A stretch of DNA of 64,000 nucleotides from Parabacteroides gordonii MS-1 = DSM 23371 (GCF_000969825.1 NZ_KQ033919.1:2836509-2900508); one strand, 5' to 3'; shown: positions 28,249-39,000, counted from the stretch's first letter. Notes: generated from the letters alone by a model not told the origin. Numbers and translations are program-made.

Positions 28249-29603
28249 ATAAAGCAATCTTATTATTAACAGCCTGTGGTGGCCTGATCCATACGATGGA
28301 TGCGACTGCTCAGAAACAGAAACCCAACATCGTTATTATCTATACGGACGATATGGGAATAGGCGATTTATCATGTTATAACAGCGGATGGGTAGCCACT
28401 CCTAACATCGATAAACTGGCCTCGCAAGGCTTGAAGTTTAATCATTATTACACCTCGTCGCCTGTGAGTTCGCCGTCCCGTGTGGGGCTGACTACCGGGA
28501 TGTTCCCTACCGAGTGGGGTATTAACACTTTCCTGCACGAGCGGAAAGGGAATGCCGATTGCGAACAATGCGACTATCTGGATAGTAATGCACCCACGAT
28601 GGCCAAATCGTTGAAAGCCGCCGGTTATGCAACCGCACATATTGGGAAATGGCATATGGGTGGCGGCCGCGATGTTGACGATGCCCCGCAAATACCCAAA
28701 TATGGTTTCGATGAATATGTGACGACGTATGAAGGCCCTGATCCTGATCCTCTTATTACAGCATCCAATTGGATCTGGAGTGAAAAAGACAGCATTCAGC
28801 GTTGGGATCGTACAGCCTACTTTGTAGATAAGACCCTGGATTACCTGGCTCGCCATAAAGACAAACCCTGTTTCGTCAACCTTTGGCCGGACGATATGCA
28901 TGATCCGTGGATTCCGTCTTCCGGTTTTTATCCGATCTCCGAATCCTGGGCAAGCCGTAATAACTTCGTAGCCGTACTGACCCAATACGACAAACAGATC
29001 GGTCGTTTGATGGAAGGGCTTGAACAACTGGGGATACGTGAAAATACCTTGGTAATCTTCACCAGTGACAATGGGGCACTACCGACTTTCGATAATGCAC
29101 GAACCAATGGACACCGCGGCTCGAAGAATAGTATCTACGAAGGAGGCGTCAATATGCCTTTTATTGTCAGCTGGCCGGGAACCATCAATGCCGGTGAAAC
29201 GGACAACGAAAGTGTTATTAACGCTGTCGATCTTTATCCCTCTTTGTGTCAGATTGCAGGAGCCAAACTGATCGAAGGTTTCGATTATAGCGGAGAAGAT
29301 ATGAGCCAAGCATTGCTGGGGATAAAGGAGCAGCGACGTACCAAAGATATGATGTGGGATTTCGGGCGTAACAAATATTTCAATAAACCCCAGAAGAAAC
29401 AACGGAGTCCGCATCTGGGTATCCGGCGGGGCGATTGGAAACTGTTGGTAGACTCGGACGGGAAAAATATCGAACTCTATGATATCAAAATAGATCCGAA
29501 CGAAACGACCGATCTCTCGGCCAAACATCCGGAACTTTGTTCGGAACTGAGCAAGAAGGTGATCGACTGGTATTTTACCAAGAGAAAGGTACGGACAAAA
29601 TAG
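28245..29603 (+). CDS. Serine-type sulfatase 2 (S1 family)
   Basis: The 452-residue exported protein has the S1 metal motif YTDDMG and the maturation motif SSPSRVGLTTG with Ser75 as the residue to be converted to formylglycine. Later landmarks are HIGKWHMGGG and FTSDNGAL. It carries a signal peptide ending near ATAQ. The DDMGIGDL plus EWGINTFL pattern differs from its neighbours, so the three enzymes probably act at different positions of the same glycan. It overlaps sulfatase 1 by 4 nt and is followed 29 nt later by sulfatase 3. Confidence 0.9.
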   Translation: MNKAILLLTACGGLIHTMDATAQKQKPNIVIIYTDDMGIGDLSCYNSGWVATPNIDKLASQGLKFNHYYTSSPVSSPSRVGLTTGMFPTEWGINTFLHERKGNADCEQCDYLDSNAPTMAKSLKAAGYATAHIGKWHMGGGRDVDDAPQIPKYGFDEYVTTYEGPDPDPLITASNWIWSEKDSIQRWDRTAYFVDKTLDYLARHKDKPCFVNLWPDDMHDPWIPSSGFYPISESWASRNNFVAVLTQYDKQIGRLMEGLEQLGIRENTLVIFTSDNGALPTFDNARTNGHRGSKNSIYEGGVNMPFIVSWPGTINAGETDNESVINAVDLYPSLCQIAGAKLIEGFDYSGEDMSQALLGIKEQRRTKDMMWDFGRNKYFNKPQKKQRSPHLGIRRGDWKLLVDSDGKNIELYDIKIDPNETTDLSAKHPELCSELSKKVIDWYFTKRKVRTK

Positions 29604-29632
29604 GCTAGTATCAATACATATATAATTGTCGT

Positions 29633-31300
29633 ATGAATAAAAATATTTTAAAATTAGGCTATCTGGGAGCAATGGCAACATTGGCTCCCGGTTTGTCTGC
29701 CCAACAGGATTCCCGTCCGAATATCCTGGTGATCCTGGCGGATGATATGGGATTCTCCGACCTGGGGTGTTATGGTGGAGAGATCCATACTCCCAACCTG
29801 GATAAGCTGGCAGCAGAGGGGCTTCGCTTCACCCATTTTTATAATACAAGCCGTAGCTGTCCGACCCGTGCATCGTTGTTGACAGGGCTTTACCAGCATC
29901 AGGCAGGTATCGGACGTATGACCTTCGACGATAATCAGCCGGGTTATCGCGGTACGATGACACACAACGGAGTTACCATCGCCGAAGCTCTGAAGGAAAA
30001 CGGTTACCAGACAGCCTGGGTCGGTAAATGGCATATTGCTGAAACACCTTTGCGCCCCGATCAGCGTCAGTGGCTGGCACACCAGGTGCAGCACGATGAA
30101 TTTGCACCCAAAGATAACTATCCGATCAACCGTGGTTTCCAGGATTGTTACGGTACGATCTATGGAGTAGTGGATTATTTCGACCCGTTCAGCCTGATCA
30201 GTGGAGATAAGCCGGTGAATTCTGTTCCGGATGATTATTACAGCACGATCGCACTGGCCGATACGGCAGTCGCCTACGTGAATAAATATGCGGAAACCGA
30301 TAAGCCTTTCTTTATGTACCTGGCTTTCCACTCTCCGCACTGGCCGTTGCATGCATTGCCTGAAGATATAGAAAAGTATAAGGATACCTATAAAGACGGT
30401 TGGCAGGCTATCCGCGAAGCCCGTTACCAGCGGATGAAAGAAATGAAACTGTTCGGTGATGCCGATAATTTCCTATCTCCCCGCCAGTTCTCCGACTCCT
30501 GGGAAGAGAACCCGACCAAAGAATGGGATGCCCGTGCGATGGCAGTCCATGCAGCGATGGTAGACCGTATGGATCAGGAGATCGGCCGTGTGATAGAGTC
30601 GCTCCGCAAGAACGGTCAGCTGGATAATACCCTGATCCTCTTTATGTCGGACAACGGTTGTAGTAACGAGGACTGTCAGAATTATTCGGAAGGGGAAAAC
30701 GACCGTCCGGCAGAAACACGCGATGGCCGTAAGATTGTTTATCCGAAAGAGAAAGAGGTAATGCCCGGCCCGGAAACGAGTTATGCTTCAGTCGGAGCAA
30801 GATGGGCGAATGCCGCCAATACCCCATTCCGTTTCTGGAAAGCGAAATCGTATGAAGGAGGAATTTGTACCCCGATGATCGCCCACTGGCCGAAAGGGAT
30901 CAAGCAGCCGAAAGGAAGTGTTAATACGCAAATGGGACATGTGATGGATATCATGGCAACTTGTCTGGATATCTCCGGTACAAAATATCCCACCGAATAT
31001 AACGGCCATAAGATAATTCCCTTGGCAGGCGAGAGCTTGAACCCTATATTTAAAACCGGTACACGTAAAGGGCATGACGAATTATGCTTCGAGCATTTCA
31101 ACGAGAAAGCCCTGATCGACGCTTCAGGCTGGAAGATCGTCTGGCCGAACAGTACGAAAAGCTGGGAACTGTACAACCTGAACGAAGACCGCAGCGAAAT
31201 GCATAATCTGGCTGACCAGTATCCGGATAAGGTAAAAGATATGGTAGCACGTTATCTGGAATGGGAGAAAGACTATATGGTTGTTCCCCGTCCTGATTAG
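29633..31300 (+). CDS. Serine-type sulfatase 3 (arylsulfatase-like, S1_4-like)
   Basis: The 555-residue exported enzyme has ADDMGFSDLGCYGGEI, a maturation motif TSRSCPTRASLLTG, HIGKWHI-like WVGKWHI and FMSDNGCSNE. In alignment with C-x-P-S-R the reactive residue is Ser75, and Cys76 fills the variable position, so despite the cysteine this is a serine-type enzyme. The sequence style is that of the S1_4 arylsulfatase group. Last gene of the locus; no glycoside hydrolase is present with the sulfatases, so the desulfated sugar must be cut by enzymes encoded elsewhere. Confidence 0.88.
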   Translation: MNKNILKLGYLGAMATLAPGLSAQQDSRPNILVILADDMGFSDLGCYGGEIHTPNLDKLAAEGLRFTHFYNTSRSCPTRASLLTGLYQHQAGIGRMTFDDNQPGYRGTMTHNGVTIAEALKENGYQTAWVGKWHIAETPLRPDQRQWLAHQVQHDEFAPKDNYPINRGFQDCYGTIYGVVDYFDPFSLISGDKPVNSVPDDYYSTIALADTAVAYVNKYAETDKPFFMYLAFHSPHWPLHALPEDIEKYKDTYKDGWQAIREARYQRMKEMKLFGDADNFLSPRQFSDSWEENPTKEWDARAMAVHAAMVDRMDQEIGRVIESLRKNGQLDNTLILFMSDNGCSNEDCQNYSEGENDRPAETRDGRKIVYPKEKEVMPGPETSYASVGARWANAANTPFRFWKAKSYEGGICTPMIAHWPKGIKQPKGSVNTQMGHVMDIMATCLDISGTKYPTEYNGHKIIPLAGESLNPIFKTGTRKGHDELCFEHFNEKALIDASGWKIVWPNSTKSWELYNLNEDRSEMHNLADQYPDKVKDMVARYLEWEKDYMVVPRPD

Positions 31301-31329
31301 TGAAAAAGCATATCGCAATATCTAAAAAA

Positions 31330-31436
31330 CTACTTAGTAAGTAAATGCACGCCTACTTACTAAGTAGTTGTTAACTTACTCGATAAGTAGACGGATGTCT
31401 ATTTATTAAGTAGATTAAAGCTTACTTATTAAGTAC
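31330..31436. repeat. Array of five quasi-palindromes, exact 23-bp period
   Basis: TAAGTA recurs at 31338, 31361, 31384, 31407 and 31430, exactly 23 bp apart. In most units it is the right arm of a dyad TACTTAnTAAGTA (perfect at 31331, 31354 and 31423; looser in units 3 and 4). The remaining 8-10 bp between dyads differ from unit to unit. The array fills the gap between sulfatase 3 and the exonuclease gene. The repeats are too short and spacers too small for CRISPR. Confidence 0.8.
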
Positions 31437-31485
31437 TTTTTTTGTTCTTTCCCGGCGCCTTCGTGTTCCAGTGTTTAAAAGATCC

Positions 31486-31493
31486 TATCTTTG
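31486..31493 (+). promoter_or_regulatory. -7 box for the exonuclease gene
   Basis: TATCTTTG, 23 nt before the ATG at 31517 and 50 nt after the repeat array. It sets the start at 31517 rather than at in-frame codons further upstream. Confidence 0.65.
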
Positions 31494-31516
31494 TAGAAAA
31501 TAATGATAAACGCTAT

Positions 31517-32065
31517 ATGGAACGCTTCGCCGCAATAGATTTTGAAACAGCCAATGGGAAACGCTGTAGTGTATGCAGTGTCGGGGTTGCTATTATTGAG
31601 GATAACAAAATAATCGACCAGGTATACAGCCTGATCCGTCCTTATCCGAACTACTATACCCAATGGACTACGGCTGTTCATGGCCTGACACCGGCCGACA
31701 CGAATGACGCACCCGATTTTGAAGAGGTGTGGGAAGTGATCTCTCCTAAGATTAAAGATTTACCATTGGTTGCCCATAACAGCCCCTTCGATGAAGGATG
31801 CCTGAAAGCTGTGCATGAAACGTATGAACTGGCTTATCCGAAATATCAGTTCTATTGTACCTGCCGTTTGTCTCGAAAAATGTATCCTTTCCTCGTCAAT
31901 CATCAACTGCATACGGTAGCCGCCTATTGTGGTTATGATCTGAGAAATCACCACCATGCGATGGCGGATGCCTATGCCTGTGGCCATATCGCTGTTGCGA
32001 TGATGCGCGAAAAAGGTGTGAAAACCTTGCAGGAACTACTCGAAGAAGTTACCCGCAAGCGTTAG
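31517..32065 (+). CDS. DEDDh 3'-5' exonuclease (DNA polymerase III epsilon-like)
   Basis: The 182-residue cytoplasmic protein has the full DEDDh set: Asp and Glu in AAIDFETAN, Asp in NSPFDEG, His and Asp in HHAMADAYA. It is a single-domain exonuclease related to the proofreading subunit and RNase T, expected to trim DNA or RNA 3' ends with two metal ions. It lies directly behind the 23-bp repeat array and ends one base before the convergent symporter gene. Confidence 0.88.
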   Translation: MERFAAIDFETANGKRCSVCSVGVAIIEDNKIIDQVYSLIRPYPNYYTQWTTAVHGLTPADTNDAPDFEEVWEVISPKIKDLPLVAHNSPFDEGCLKAVHETYELAYPKYQFYCTCRLSRKMYPFLVNHQLHTVAAYCGYDLRNHHHAMADAYACGHIAVAMMREKGVKTLQELLEEVTRKR

Positions 32066-33256
32066 CTATTCAGATACGTTGGCGGTAGATTGCTGTTTTC
32101 CCGCAATCTTGTCCACCACCACTGCGATAGCCCCGTCACCTGTCACGTTGCAGGCCGTACCGAAACTATCCATCGCAATATATAAGGCGATCATCAAAGC
32201 CTGTAAAGTCTCGTTGAAGCCCAGCATGCTTTGCAGTAATCCCAAGGCTGCCATGATCGCTCCGCCCGGAACTCCCGGAGCGGCTACCATCGTTATTCCC
32301 AGCATCATAATGAAACCCGCCAGGCTTGCAAAAGTTACCGGTTCTCCGGCCATATACATAATAGCCATCGCACAAGCTGTAATTTTCATCGTACTACCCG
32401 AAAGATGAATAGTCGCACATAACGGGATAACAAAAATAGCAATCGTTTCCCGAACCCCGTTCTTGATCGTTTGGGCCAGTGTAACCGGGATCGTCGCGGC
32501 CGACGATTGTGTGCCTAATGCGGTAGCATAAGCCGGCAGCATATTTTTTAATAAGCGGAACGGGTTTTTACCGCTGACAGTTCCTGCAATAGTAAACTGA
32601 ATAAGTAAAAGCAGCACGTGAAGAACGAATATCACCACGATCACTTTCAGGAACATCGTTATAATACTCATTACCTGTCCGCTGACTGTCATATTCAGGA
32701 AGATACCGAAGATATGCAGGGGAAGCAAAGGAATAATAACCGCTTCGATCAGTATGGTAATGATTTTCTGGAAGTCGTTGAAAGCCTCACGCAAAGCATT
32801 CCCGCTGATATAAGAAAGCCCCAACCCGACTGTAAATGATAATAACAAGGCTGTCATTACATCCATTAATGGCGGCATACCTACCGTGAAATAAGGTTGT
32901 AGCATGAAATCTTCAGGATTGTCCATCGCTGTAAGTTCTGCGTTGGCAGGTAAGATATGCGGGAAGATCGCCGAACTGCTGAAAAAGGTAAAGAATCCGG
33001 AAAATATCGTTGACCCGTATGCTATCAGGGCAGTGATAGCCAGCAATTTCCCTGCGCCTTTCCCCAGATCGCCGATGGCAGGCGTTACCAATCCCAGGAT
33101 GATAAGAGGGATGGAGAACGAAAGGAAATTCCCGAATAACGAGTTGAAGGTTACAAAGATACGTGCGATACCATTCGGCAGGAACTGGCCGAACAACACA
33201 CCGGCTGCAATGGCAATAACTACTTTAGTCAGTAGCGATACTTTCAGTCTTTTCAT
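32066..33256 (-). CDS. Dicarboxylate/amino acid:cation symporter (DAACS family)
   Basis: The 396-residue inner-membrane protein belongs to the glutamate/dicarboxylate symporter family. It has the serine-rich hairpin motif SSAATIPVTL, MDSFGTACNVTGDGA in place of the NMDGT-type motif, and about eight membrane helices plus the two re-entrant loops. It takes up a dicarboxylate or amino acid with Na+ or H+. I start at the ATG at 33256 (MKRLKVSLL). It overlaps the NhaC 3' end by 32 nt in another frame, so the pair is one transcription unit with likely translational coupling. Confidence 0.85.
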   Translation of the reverse strand: MKRLKVSLLTKVVIAIAAGVLFGQFLPNGIARIFVTFNSLFGNFLSFSIPLIILGLVTPAIGDLGKGAGKLLAITALIAYGSTIFSGFFTFFSSSAIFPHILPANAELTAMDNPEDFMLQPYFTVGMPPLMDVMTALLLSFTVGLGLSYISGNALREAFNDFQKIITILIEAVIIPLLPLHIFGIFLNMTVSGQVMSIITMFLKVIVVIFVLHVLLLLIQFTIAGTVSGKNPFRLLKNMLPAYATALGTQSSAATIPVTLAQTIKNGVRETIAIFVIPLCATIHLSGSTMKITACAMAIMYMAGEPVTFASLAGFIMMLGITMVAAPGVPGGAIMAALGLLQSMLGFNETLQALMIALYIAMDSFGTACNVTGDGAIAVVVDKIAGKQQSTANVSE

Positions 33257-34691
33257 TTGTCCGCTTGATTTTATACCCGATGGCGGCAACCGTTATGCTC
33301 ATCAACGGGCTGATTAGATTAAAGAAACAATAAGGTAAATATGTGAGCGTGGCAACACCCAGGATGGTAGCCTGCGTCATACCACAAGTATTCCAGGGAA
33401 CAAGAACGGAAGTAACTGTCACCGAGTCTTCCGTTGTACGGCTCAGCAGGCAGCTTTCATATCCTTTCTTCTGATAGATATCCTTGAACATATTTCCGGT
33501 AAGGATGATCGATATATACTGGTCGGCCGTGCAGATATTGAGGAACAATCCCGACATGGCGGTGGATGCCACCAGTCCCACGGTACGTTTCATAAAACGG
33601 ATAAATACGGAAGTGATACTTCCCAGCATTCCGCTGGCCGTCATAGCCCCGCCGAAACACATCGCGCAGATGATTAGCCAGATCGTGTTCATCATACCGC
33701 CCATCCCACGGGTGGAAACCAGGTCGTTCAAATCCGGATTACCGGTCTGAATCCCTGTGCTTCCGTAAAACGTCATAAGCAAGCCTTTGAACTGCGATTG
33801 CATATCCTGCACGGGTAAGCCGGATATTTCCTGTAATAAATGCGGTTGGAATATCAGGGCAAATATACCGGCCAGTGTTGTCGAAATAAACAGTGTGACA
33901 ATGGAAGGTACCCGTTTGGCTATCAATATCCCGGTAACGATCGGAACGATCAGTAGCCAAAAGGAGATATTGAACGTCTCTCGGAGCGAAGCAGAATACA
34001 TGGCAATCTGATCGCTGGCTGTCGCTTCATGTGTAAAACCGGCTATGGTGAAGATCGCCAGTGTGATAAGCATGGAAGGGACTGTCGTTATCATCATGTA
34101 TTTGATGTGCTTGAACAGCGGAGTATCCGTTACCGATGCAGCCAGCACCGTCGTATCCGAAAGCGGAGATATCTTATCCCCGAAGTAGGCACCCGAAATA
34201 ATCGCCCCGGCAATCCATCCCACTTCAAATCCCTGCGCTTGCCCGATACCCAGCAAAGCAATACCGATCGTGGCAATCGTCGTCCACGAGCTCCCCGTCA
34301 TAACGGAGACGATCGCACAAATAATACAGGTCGATGCCAGAAAGAAACTCGGATGAATGATCTGCATTCCATAATAGATCAATGTCGGCACCACCCCGCT
34401 TATCATCCAGCTACCCGATAACGCTCCGATAATCAACAGGATGATCAAGGCCGTAGCCACCCCGGTAATATTATTGATCATTGCCAGCTCGATCGTTTTC
34501 CACCGCACTTTACTGTATCCCATAGCAATGAGACAGCAAACGGCTGTAGCCGTGAGCAAAACAACCTGGCTTCCGCCGCTCAGGGCATCACTGCCGAAGG
34601 TACGGATAGTGACAAACAGGAGTGCAACCAATACAAGTATGGGAACGAGCGAGAGTAAGGGTGAAGGTATCTTAGCAGGAGTATGATCCAT
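33225..34691 (-). CDS. nhaC: NhaC-type Na+/H+ antiporter
   Basis: The 488-residue inner-membrane protein is an NhaC family antiporter with 11-12 membrane helices. Recognisable segments are VMTGSSWTTIATIGIALLGIG (in part: TGSSWTTIATIGIALLGI), GAIISGAYFGDKISPLSDTT (ISGAYFGDKISPLSDT), and VLVPWNTCGMTQATILG. It exchanges Na+ for H+ and supports pH and sodium balance; some NhaC-like proteins exchange organic acids. It is the first gene of the unit with the DAACS symporter, which would use the sodium gradient. Confidence 0.88.
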   Translation of the reverse strand: MDHTPAKIPSPLLSLVPILVLVALLFVTIRTFGSDALSGGSQVVLLTATAVCCLIAMGYSKVRWKTIELAMINNITGVATALIILLIIGALSGSWMISGVVPTLIYYGMQIIHPSFFLASTCIICAIVSVMTGSSWTTIATIGIALLGIGQAQGFEVGWIAGAIISGAYFGDKISPLSDTTVLAASVTDTPLFKHIKYMMITTVPSMLITLAIFTIAGFTHEATASDQIAMYSASLRETFNISFWLLIVPIVTGILIAKRVPSIVTLFISTTLAGIFALIFQPHLLQEISGLPVQDMQSQFKGLLMTFYGSTGIQTGNPDLNDLVSTRGMGGMMNTIWLIICAMCFGGAMTASGMLGSITSVFIRFMKRTVGLVASTAMSGLFLNICTADQYISIILTGNMFKDIYQKKGYESCLLSRTTEDSVTVTSVLVPWNTCGMTQATILGVATLTYLPYCFFNLISPLMSITVAAIGYKIKRTNEKTESIATD

Positions 34692-34720
34692 TATAAATAA
34701 GTGCTTATGAATTTTGAGTG

Positions 34721-34728
34721 CAAAAATA
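34721..34728 (-). promoter_or_regulatory. -7 box for the nhaC operon
   Basis: Read on the minus strand it is TATTTTTG, matching TAnnTTTG, 30 nt before the nhaC start codon. Confidence 0.5.
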
Positions 34729-34885
34729 CGGAAAAATAATGTACATATAATACTCGACTTTTCATTTTATAATGGCTTTTGAAGACTTTGCTAGTATTAA
34801 CATTCAGATAAATATTCAGGATTTATGCAAAAAATATAAACACTGATATACCCGCCTTCCTCTTTTTTGCGCCTTTAATTAATGA

Positions 34886-34906
34886 GTGGGGAAATTCCCG
34901 CTTTTT
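34886..34906 (+). terminator. Terminator-like hairpin just before FecR
   Basis: GTGGG (34886-34890) can pair with CCCGC (34897-34901), and five T follow, ending only 11 nt before the FecR start codon. It may be a transcription attenuator or simply a fortuitous hairpin. No TAnnTTTG box is seen upstream. Confidence 0.35.
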
Positions 34907-34917
34907 AATTGAAGAAA

Positions 34918-35922
34918 ATGGATCAAATAGATAATTATATACAATCTTTTCTGGATGGCTCTCTGAACGTGGAGGAACATACGGCTTTACAGCAATGGAT
35001 CAAAGCGAATCCGGAGAATAGAACTTATTTTCATCATGCGGTGAGTATCTGGAAGGCAGCCGGAATAGTTGCGAATGCAGATGGATTTGATGTGGAAAAA
35101 GCGATCGGGCGTTTTGATAAAGAAACCAAGCATGTTACAATAAAACGAATAGACCGCTATAAGTATGCCCTGCGAGTTTCGGCTGCTGCTATCATCTTTT
35201 TATTAGGCGGAATATCTTCCCTTCTCTTTTGGCAGCAACCCGAACAAATTATACCTGCCGTTGTACAAGAGTATAAAGAATACGTCGTTGAAGTTCCGCT
35301 TGGAGCAAAATCGAAAGTCACGTTTCCGGACGGATCGGTGGTATGGCTCAATGCAGGCAGTAAACTGACATACGATTCGAATTTTGCGAAAGAATCGAGA
35401 AGTATCGAACTGTCGGGAGAAGGCTATTTCGAAGTAAGCAAGAATAAGGAATTACCCTTTGTGGTAAATACCGGAGAACTGGCAGTAAGGGTTCTCGGTA
35501 CAAAATTCAATCTGAAATCCTATGAAGAAGACTCGGAGGTGAAAGTAACCCTCAAGGAAGGTGCGGTGAAGGTCGGAGATTTTCTGGCCGATGCCGCCCC
35601 TATCGTGTTGCAACCGAACCAACGTTTTACATTAAAAAAGGAAGACCTGACTGTCTCGGTCGACTCGGTAGATGCCAGCCATATCGATAACTGGCGTAAC
35701 GGAGCGATGGTGTTCGATAAAGTATCATTGGAAGAGATCACAAAAGAATTAAAACGCCTGTACGATATACCTGTCCGGATAGAAAACGAGCGGCTGAAGA
35801 AAATAGTCTACTACTCCGATTTCCAGGAGAATGTAACAATAGAAAAAGTATTGGAGATACTCTCTTCCGGCAATAAGTTCAGATATGAGGTGAGGCCGGA
35901 GCTTGTCAGAATTTATAATTAA
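34918..35922 (+). CDS. FecR-type anti-sigma factor without adjacent sigma gene
   Basis: The 334-residue protein has a helical cytoplasmic domain, a membrane helix near residues 80-105 (YALRVSAAAIIFLLGGISSLLFW, in part AAAIIFLLGGISSLLF), the FecR domain (VPLGAKSKVTFPDGSVVWLNAGSK in part: TFPDGSVVWLNAGSKLTYDS; SGEGYFEVSK; VLGTKFNLKSYEED) and the C-terminal segment (MVFDKVSLEEITKELKRLYD, in part VFDKVSLEEITKELKRLY). I start at the ATG at 34918; an upstream in-frame TTG adds three residues. In related loci a sigma gene precedes FecR; here none does, and the only nearby sigma gene is at 41471 behind SusD. Confidence 0.9.
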   Translation: MDQIDNYIQSFLDGSLNVEEHTALQQWIKANPENRTYFHHAVSIWKAAGIVANADGFDVEKAIGRFDKETKHVTIKRIDRYKYALRVSAAAIIFLLGGISSLLFWQQPEQIIPAVVQEYKEYVVEVPLGAKSKVTFPDGSVVWLNAGSKLTYDSNFAKESRSIELSGEGYFEVSKNKELPFVVNTGELAVRVLGTKFNLKSYEEDSEVKVTLKEGAVKVGDFLADAAPIVLQPNQRFTLKKEDLTVSVDSVDASHIDNWRNGAMVFDKVSLEEITKELKRLYDIPVRIENERLKKIVYYSDFQENVTIEKVLEILSSGNKFRYEVRPELVRIYN

Positions 35923-36042
35923 CAGAAGTTTAATCAATTAAAAAAGAAATTGAATGAAGTAAATGTATTTGAACCACGGGTGGATAGAATTTCCGGCCCT
36001 TTTGCGAAGTAATTAAAATGTTAAATCTTAAACAAGTGAAGT

Positions 36043-39000
36043 ATGAAAAAAACATTTAGAAGATCTGTTCAGGCCTTATTGGCTACAAGAGCAGGACGTC
36101 TGGCTAACCTGGCTGGTGTGTTACTGGTTGCCGGAACGCTCACTCTTAGCGCAAATACGTATGCGACTGAACATATGCTTTCCTTAAATCTTAAAAATGC
36201 CACGATCCGCGAAGCTATTGAGTCGATTAAGAGTCAAAGCGAGTTCTCATTCAGTCTGGATGTAAAAGACTTGAATCTGGATGAAAAAGTATCTGTTTCC
36301 CTGGCGAATAAATCGATTGATGAAGTGCTGGCCGTTCTGTTCAATGGGCGGAATGTTCGTTATGAAATCAACGATCGCCATATTGTAATCACTCGTGCCG
36401 GAAAAGTCGGACCGGAGTCAGTGATGCAACAGACAAAACGTATCACAGGTCGTGTTATGGATGCAAATAGCGAACCTGTTATCGGTGCAAATGTCGTAGT
36501 AGATGGAACGGCAATCGGAACGGTTACGGATGTGGATGGGAACTTTACATTGGATATTCCTGAAGGTGCTACATTGAAAATTTCTTATATAGGTTATATC
36601 GAGCAAAGTATTCCGGTTGGGAATAAATCTGTTGTCTCTGTTATCCTGAAAGAAGATTCACAGGCACTGGATGAAGTGGTGGTGGTGGGTTTCGGTACAC
36701 AGAAGAAATTGAATTTGACAGGTGCTGTAACGGCCGTGACGGGTGAAGAGATGGCTAAACGTCCGGTAACAAATACTGCAACAATGTTACAGGGCCAGGT
36801 GCCGGGATTACGTGTAAATCAAGGTTTGGGTACTCCGGGTGACGAGTCTACCTCTTTCCGTGTACGTGGTCAGGGCACTTTCTCCAGTGCCGGTTCAGAT
36901 CCATTGGTTTTGATTAATGGTGTGCCCGGTAGCATATCTAATTTGGATCCGAGTGTTATTGAAAGTGTTTCCGTGTTGAAGGATGCTGCTTCAGCTGCGA
37001 TCTATGGTGCCCGTGCGGCTAATGGTGTTATTCTTGTTACAACTAAACAAGGTGCGGGTGTCGGTGATGGTAAAGCACATATTGCATATCATGGAAATGT
37101 GGGTTTATATAATCCGACTCGCATGTATGATCTGGTTACTAACTCTGTCGAATATATGGAACTATATAATTTGGCACAGAAGAATTCCGGAACGGGTAAG
37201 GCTTATACACAAGAACAGATCGATGCCTATAGAAATGGTGGAGGCAGCGAACAGTATCCGAATTTCGATTGGTTGGATTATATGTTCAGGACGGCTGTCG
37301 TTCAGAATCATAACTTGTCTATTGCTGGAAATTCAGGAAAAACGACTTATAACGTCGCATTGAATTTTGTGAATCAACCGGGAACTTTAAGAGGATTCGA
37401 GTATCAGAAATATAACGCGACAGTAGATTTGACTTCCCAGATCACAGATTTTATCAAGATCGGTACTTATACCAGTATGATGTATGGTGATCGTTCTCAG
37501 CCACGTCAGGGACAGGATGATGTTTTGTTATCAACAATGTCACAAGCTCCGACCTATATGCCGTGGTTGCCGGATGATGGATCCGGTGTGCGTCGTTGGA
37601 CAGGTTCCGCTTATTCGCACGAAGACCATAATAAAAATATGCCGGCCATTATTGCATCGAATACATCTAAGAAATTCCAGAATTTTGATATCAATGCTCA
37701 ATTATGGGTTGAAGTGAATCTGGCAAAAGGATTGACATGGCATACGAAAGGTGCAGTCCGTCTGGAGTCTAATAAGTCAAAAGAATGGGGAGGTTCGGAT
37801 GAACCTGTTTACGATTACCATACAGGTGTAAAGACTGGAAATCTGGATAAAGGAAGCAATGGTTTGACGGTGGAAGATCAGCGTCGTTTTTATCAAAATC
37901 TGTACACCTATTTGAAATATGATTATACGACTCCGAATACCGATCATAATTTTAATATTATGGCAGGTTACAACCAGGAGTCAGAGAAATATGAAACATT
38001 GAAAGCTTATAGGAAAGAGTTCGCTTTTGATCTTCCGGTTATCGATGCGGGGTCTAATGCAAACTGGTCTAATGGGGGAAAGCAGGAAGAATGGGCTATT
38101 CAGTCTGTGTTCGGCCGTTTGAACTATAACTTTAAAGAACGTTATTTGTTTGAAGCAAATATGCGTTATGACGGTACTTCCCGTATTTCATCTGAAAACC
38201 GTTGGGGTATTTTCCCCTCTTTTTCTGCTGGATGGCGTCTTACGGAAGAAGATTTTATTAAAGGGTTGAATCTTAATTGGTTGAATAATGCCAAGTTACG
38301 TGCTTCCTGGGGACAATTGGGTAACCAGAATATCGGTTTGTACCCTTATCAGGCTATGATAGAAAGTGTTTCCAATTATCCGTTTGATAAAAAAACAGAA
38401 ACTGTCGGTTATCAGCAAAAAGCCTATGCAAATCGTGATATAAAATGGGAAACAACGACTATTACCGACATAGGTGTCGACTTACAAGTATTCAATGGCT
38501 TAACTATGACTTTTGACTGGTATAAGAAAACCACTTCCGATATTTTACGCTCATCACAAGTGTCTTACTTATTGGGACTTTCTGCTCCGACTGTAAATAA
38601 TGGAGAAGTTGAAAATAAGGGTTTTGAAATCGCATTTAACTATAATAATATGATTTCAGACGGCGTTTTCAAAGGTTTGCAGTACAATGCCGGTGTCTAT
38701 TTCGATCGTTCAAGAAACAAACTGACTCAGTTTGGTGCGGAAGAAATCGATGGTTATAAACTGAGAAGAGAGGGACTTCCTTATAATGAATATTATATGT
38801 TGGAATGTATCGGGGTTTTTGCAACGGAAGATGAAGTGAAAAATTCTCCGAAGCAGTTTAATGATAATACATTGCCGGGCGATTTGAAATATAAAGATCA
38901 GAATAATGACGGTGTAATCGATAATGACGACCGTGTCCCGATGTCCGGACGTTTTCCGGGGTTTGAATATTCGGTAAATGCCGGTGTAAGTTGGAAAGGT

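Noticed and set aside
29852-29880. Third sulfatase as a cysteine-type enzyme because of SCPTR
   Set aside because: In the C/S-x-P-x-R alignment the proline and arginine positions place Ser75 at the reactive site and Cys76 at the variable position.
31330-31436. CRISPR array interpretation of the 23-bp-period repeats (also the 22-bp arrays)
   Set aside because: Repeats are 13-15 bp and spacers 7-10 bp, far shorter than any CRISPR; units are degenerate and no cas gene is present.
36989-37717. Alternative-frame open frames inside the second SusC gene
   Set aside because: They overlap the clearly conserved SusC plug and barrel reading frame and have no independent features.
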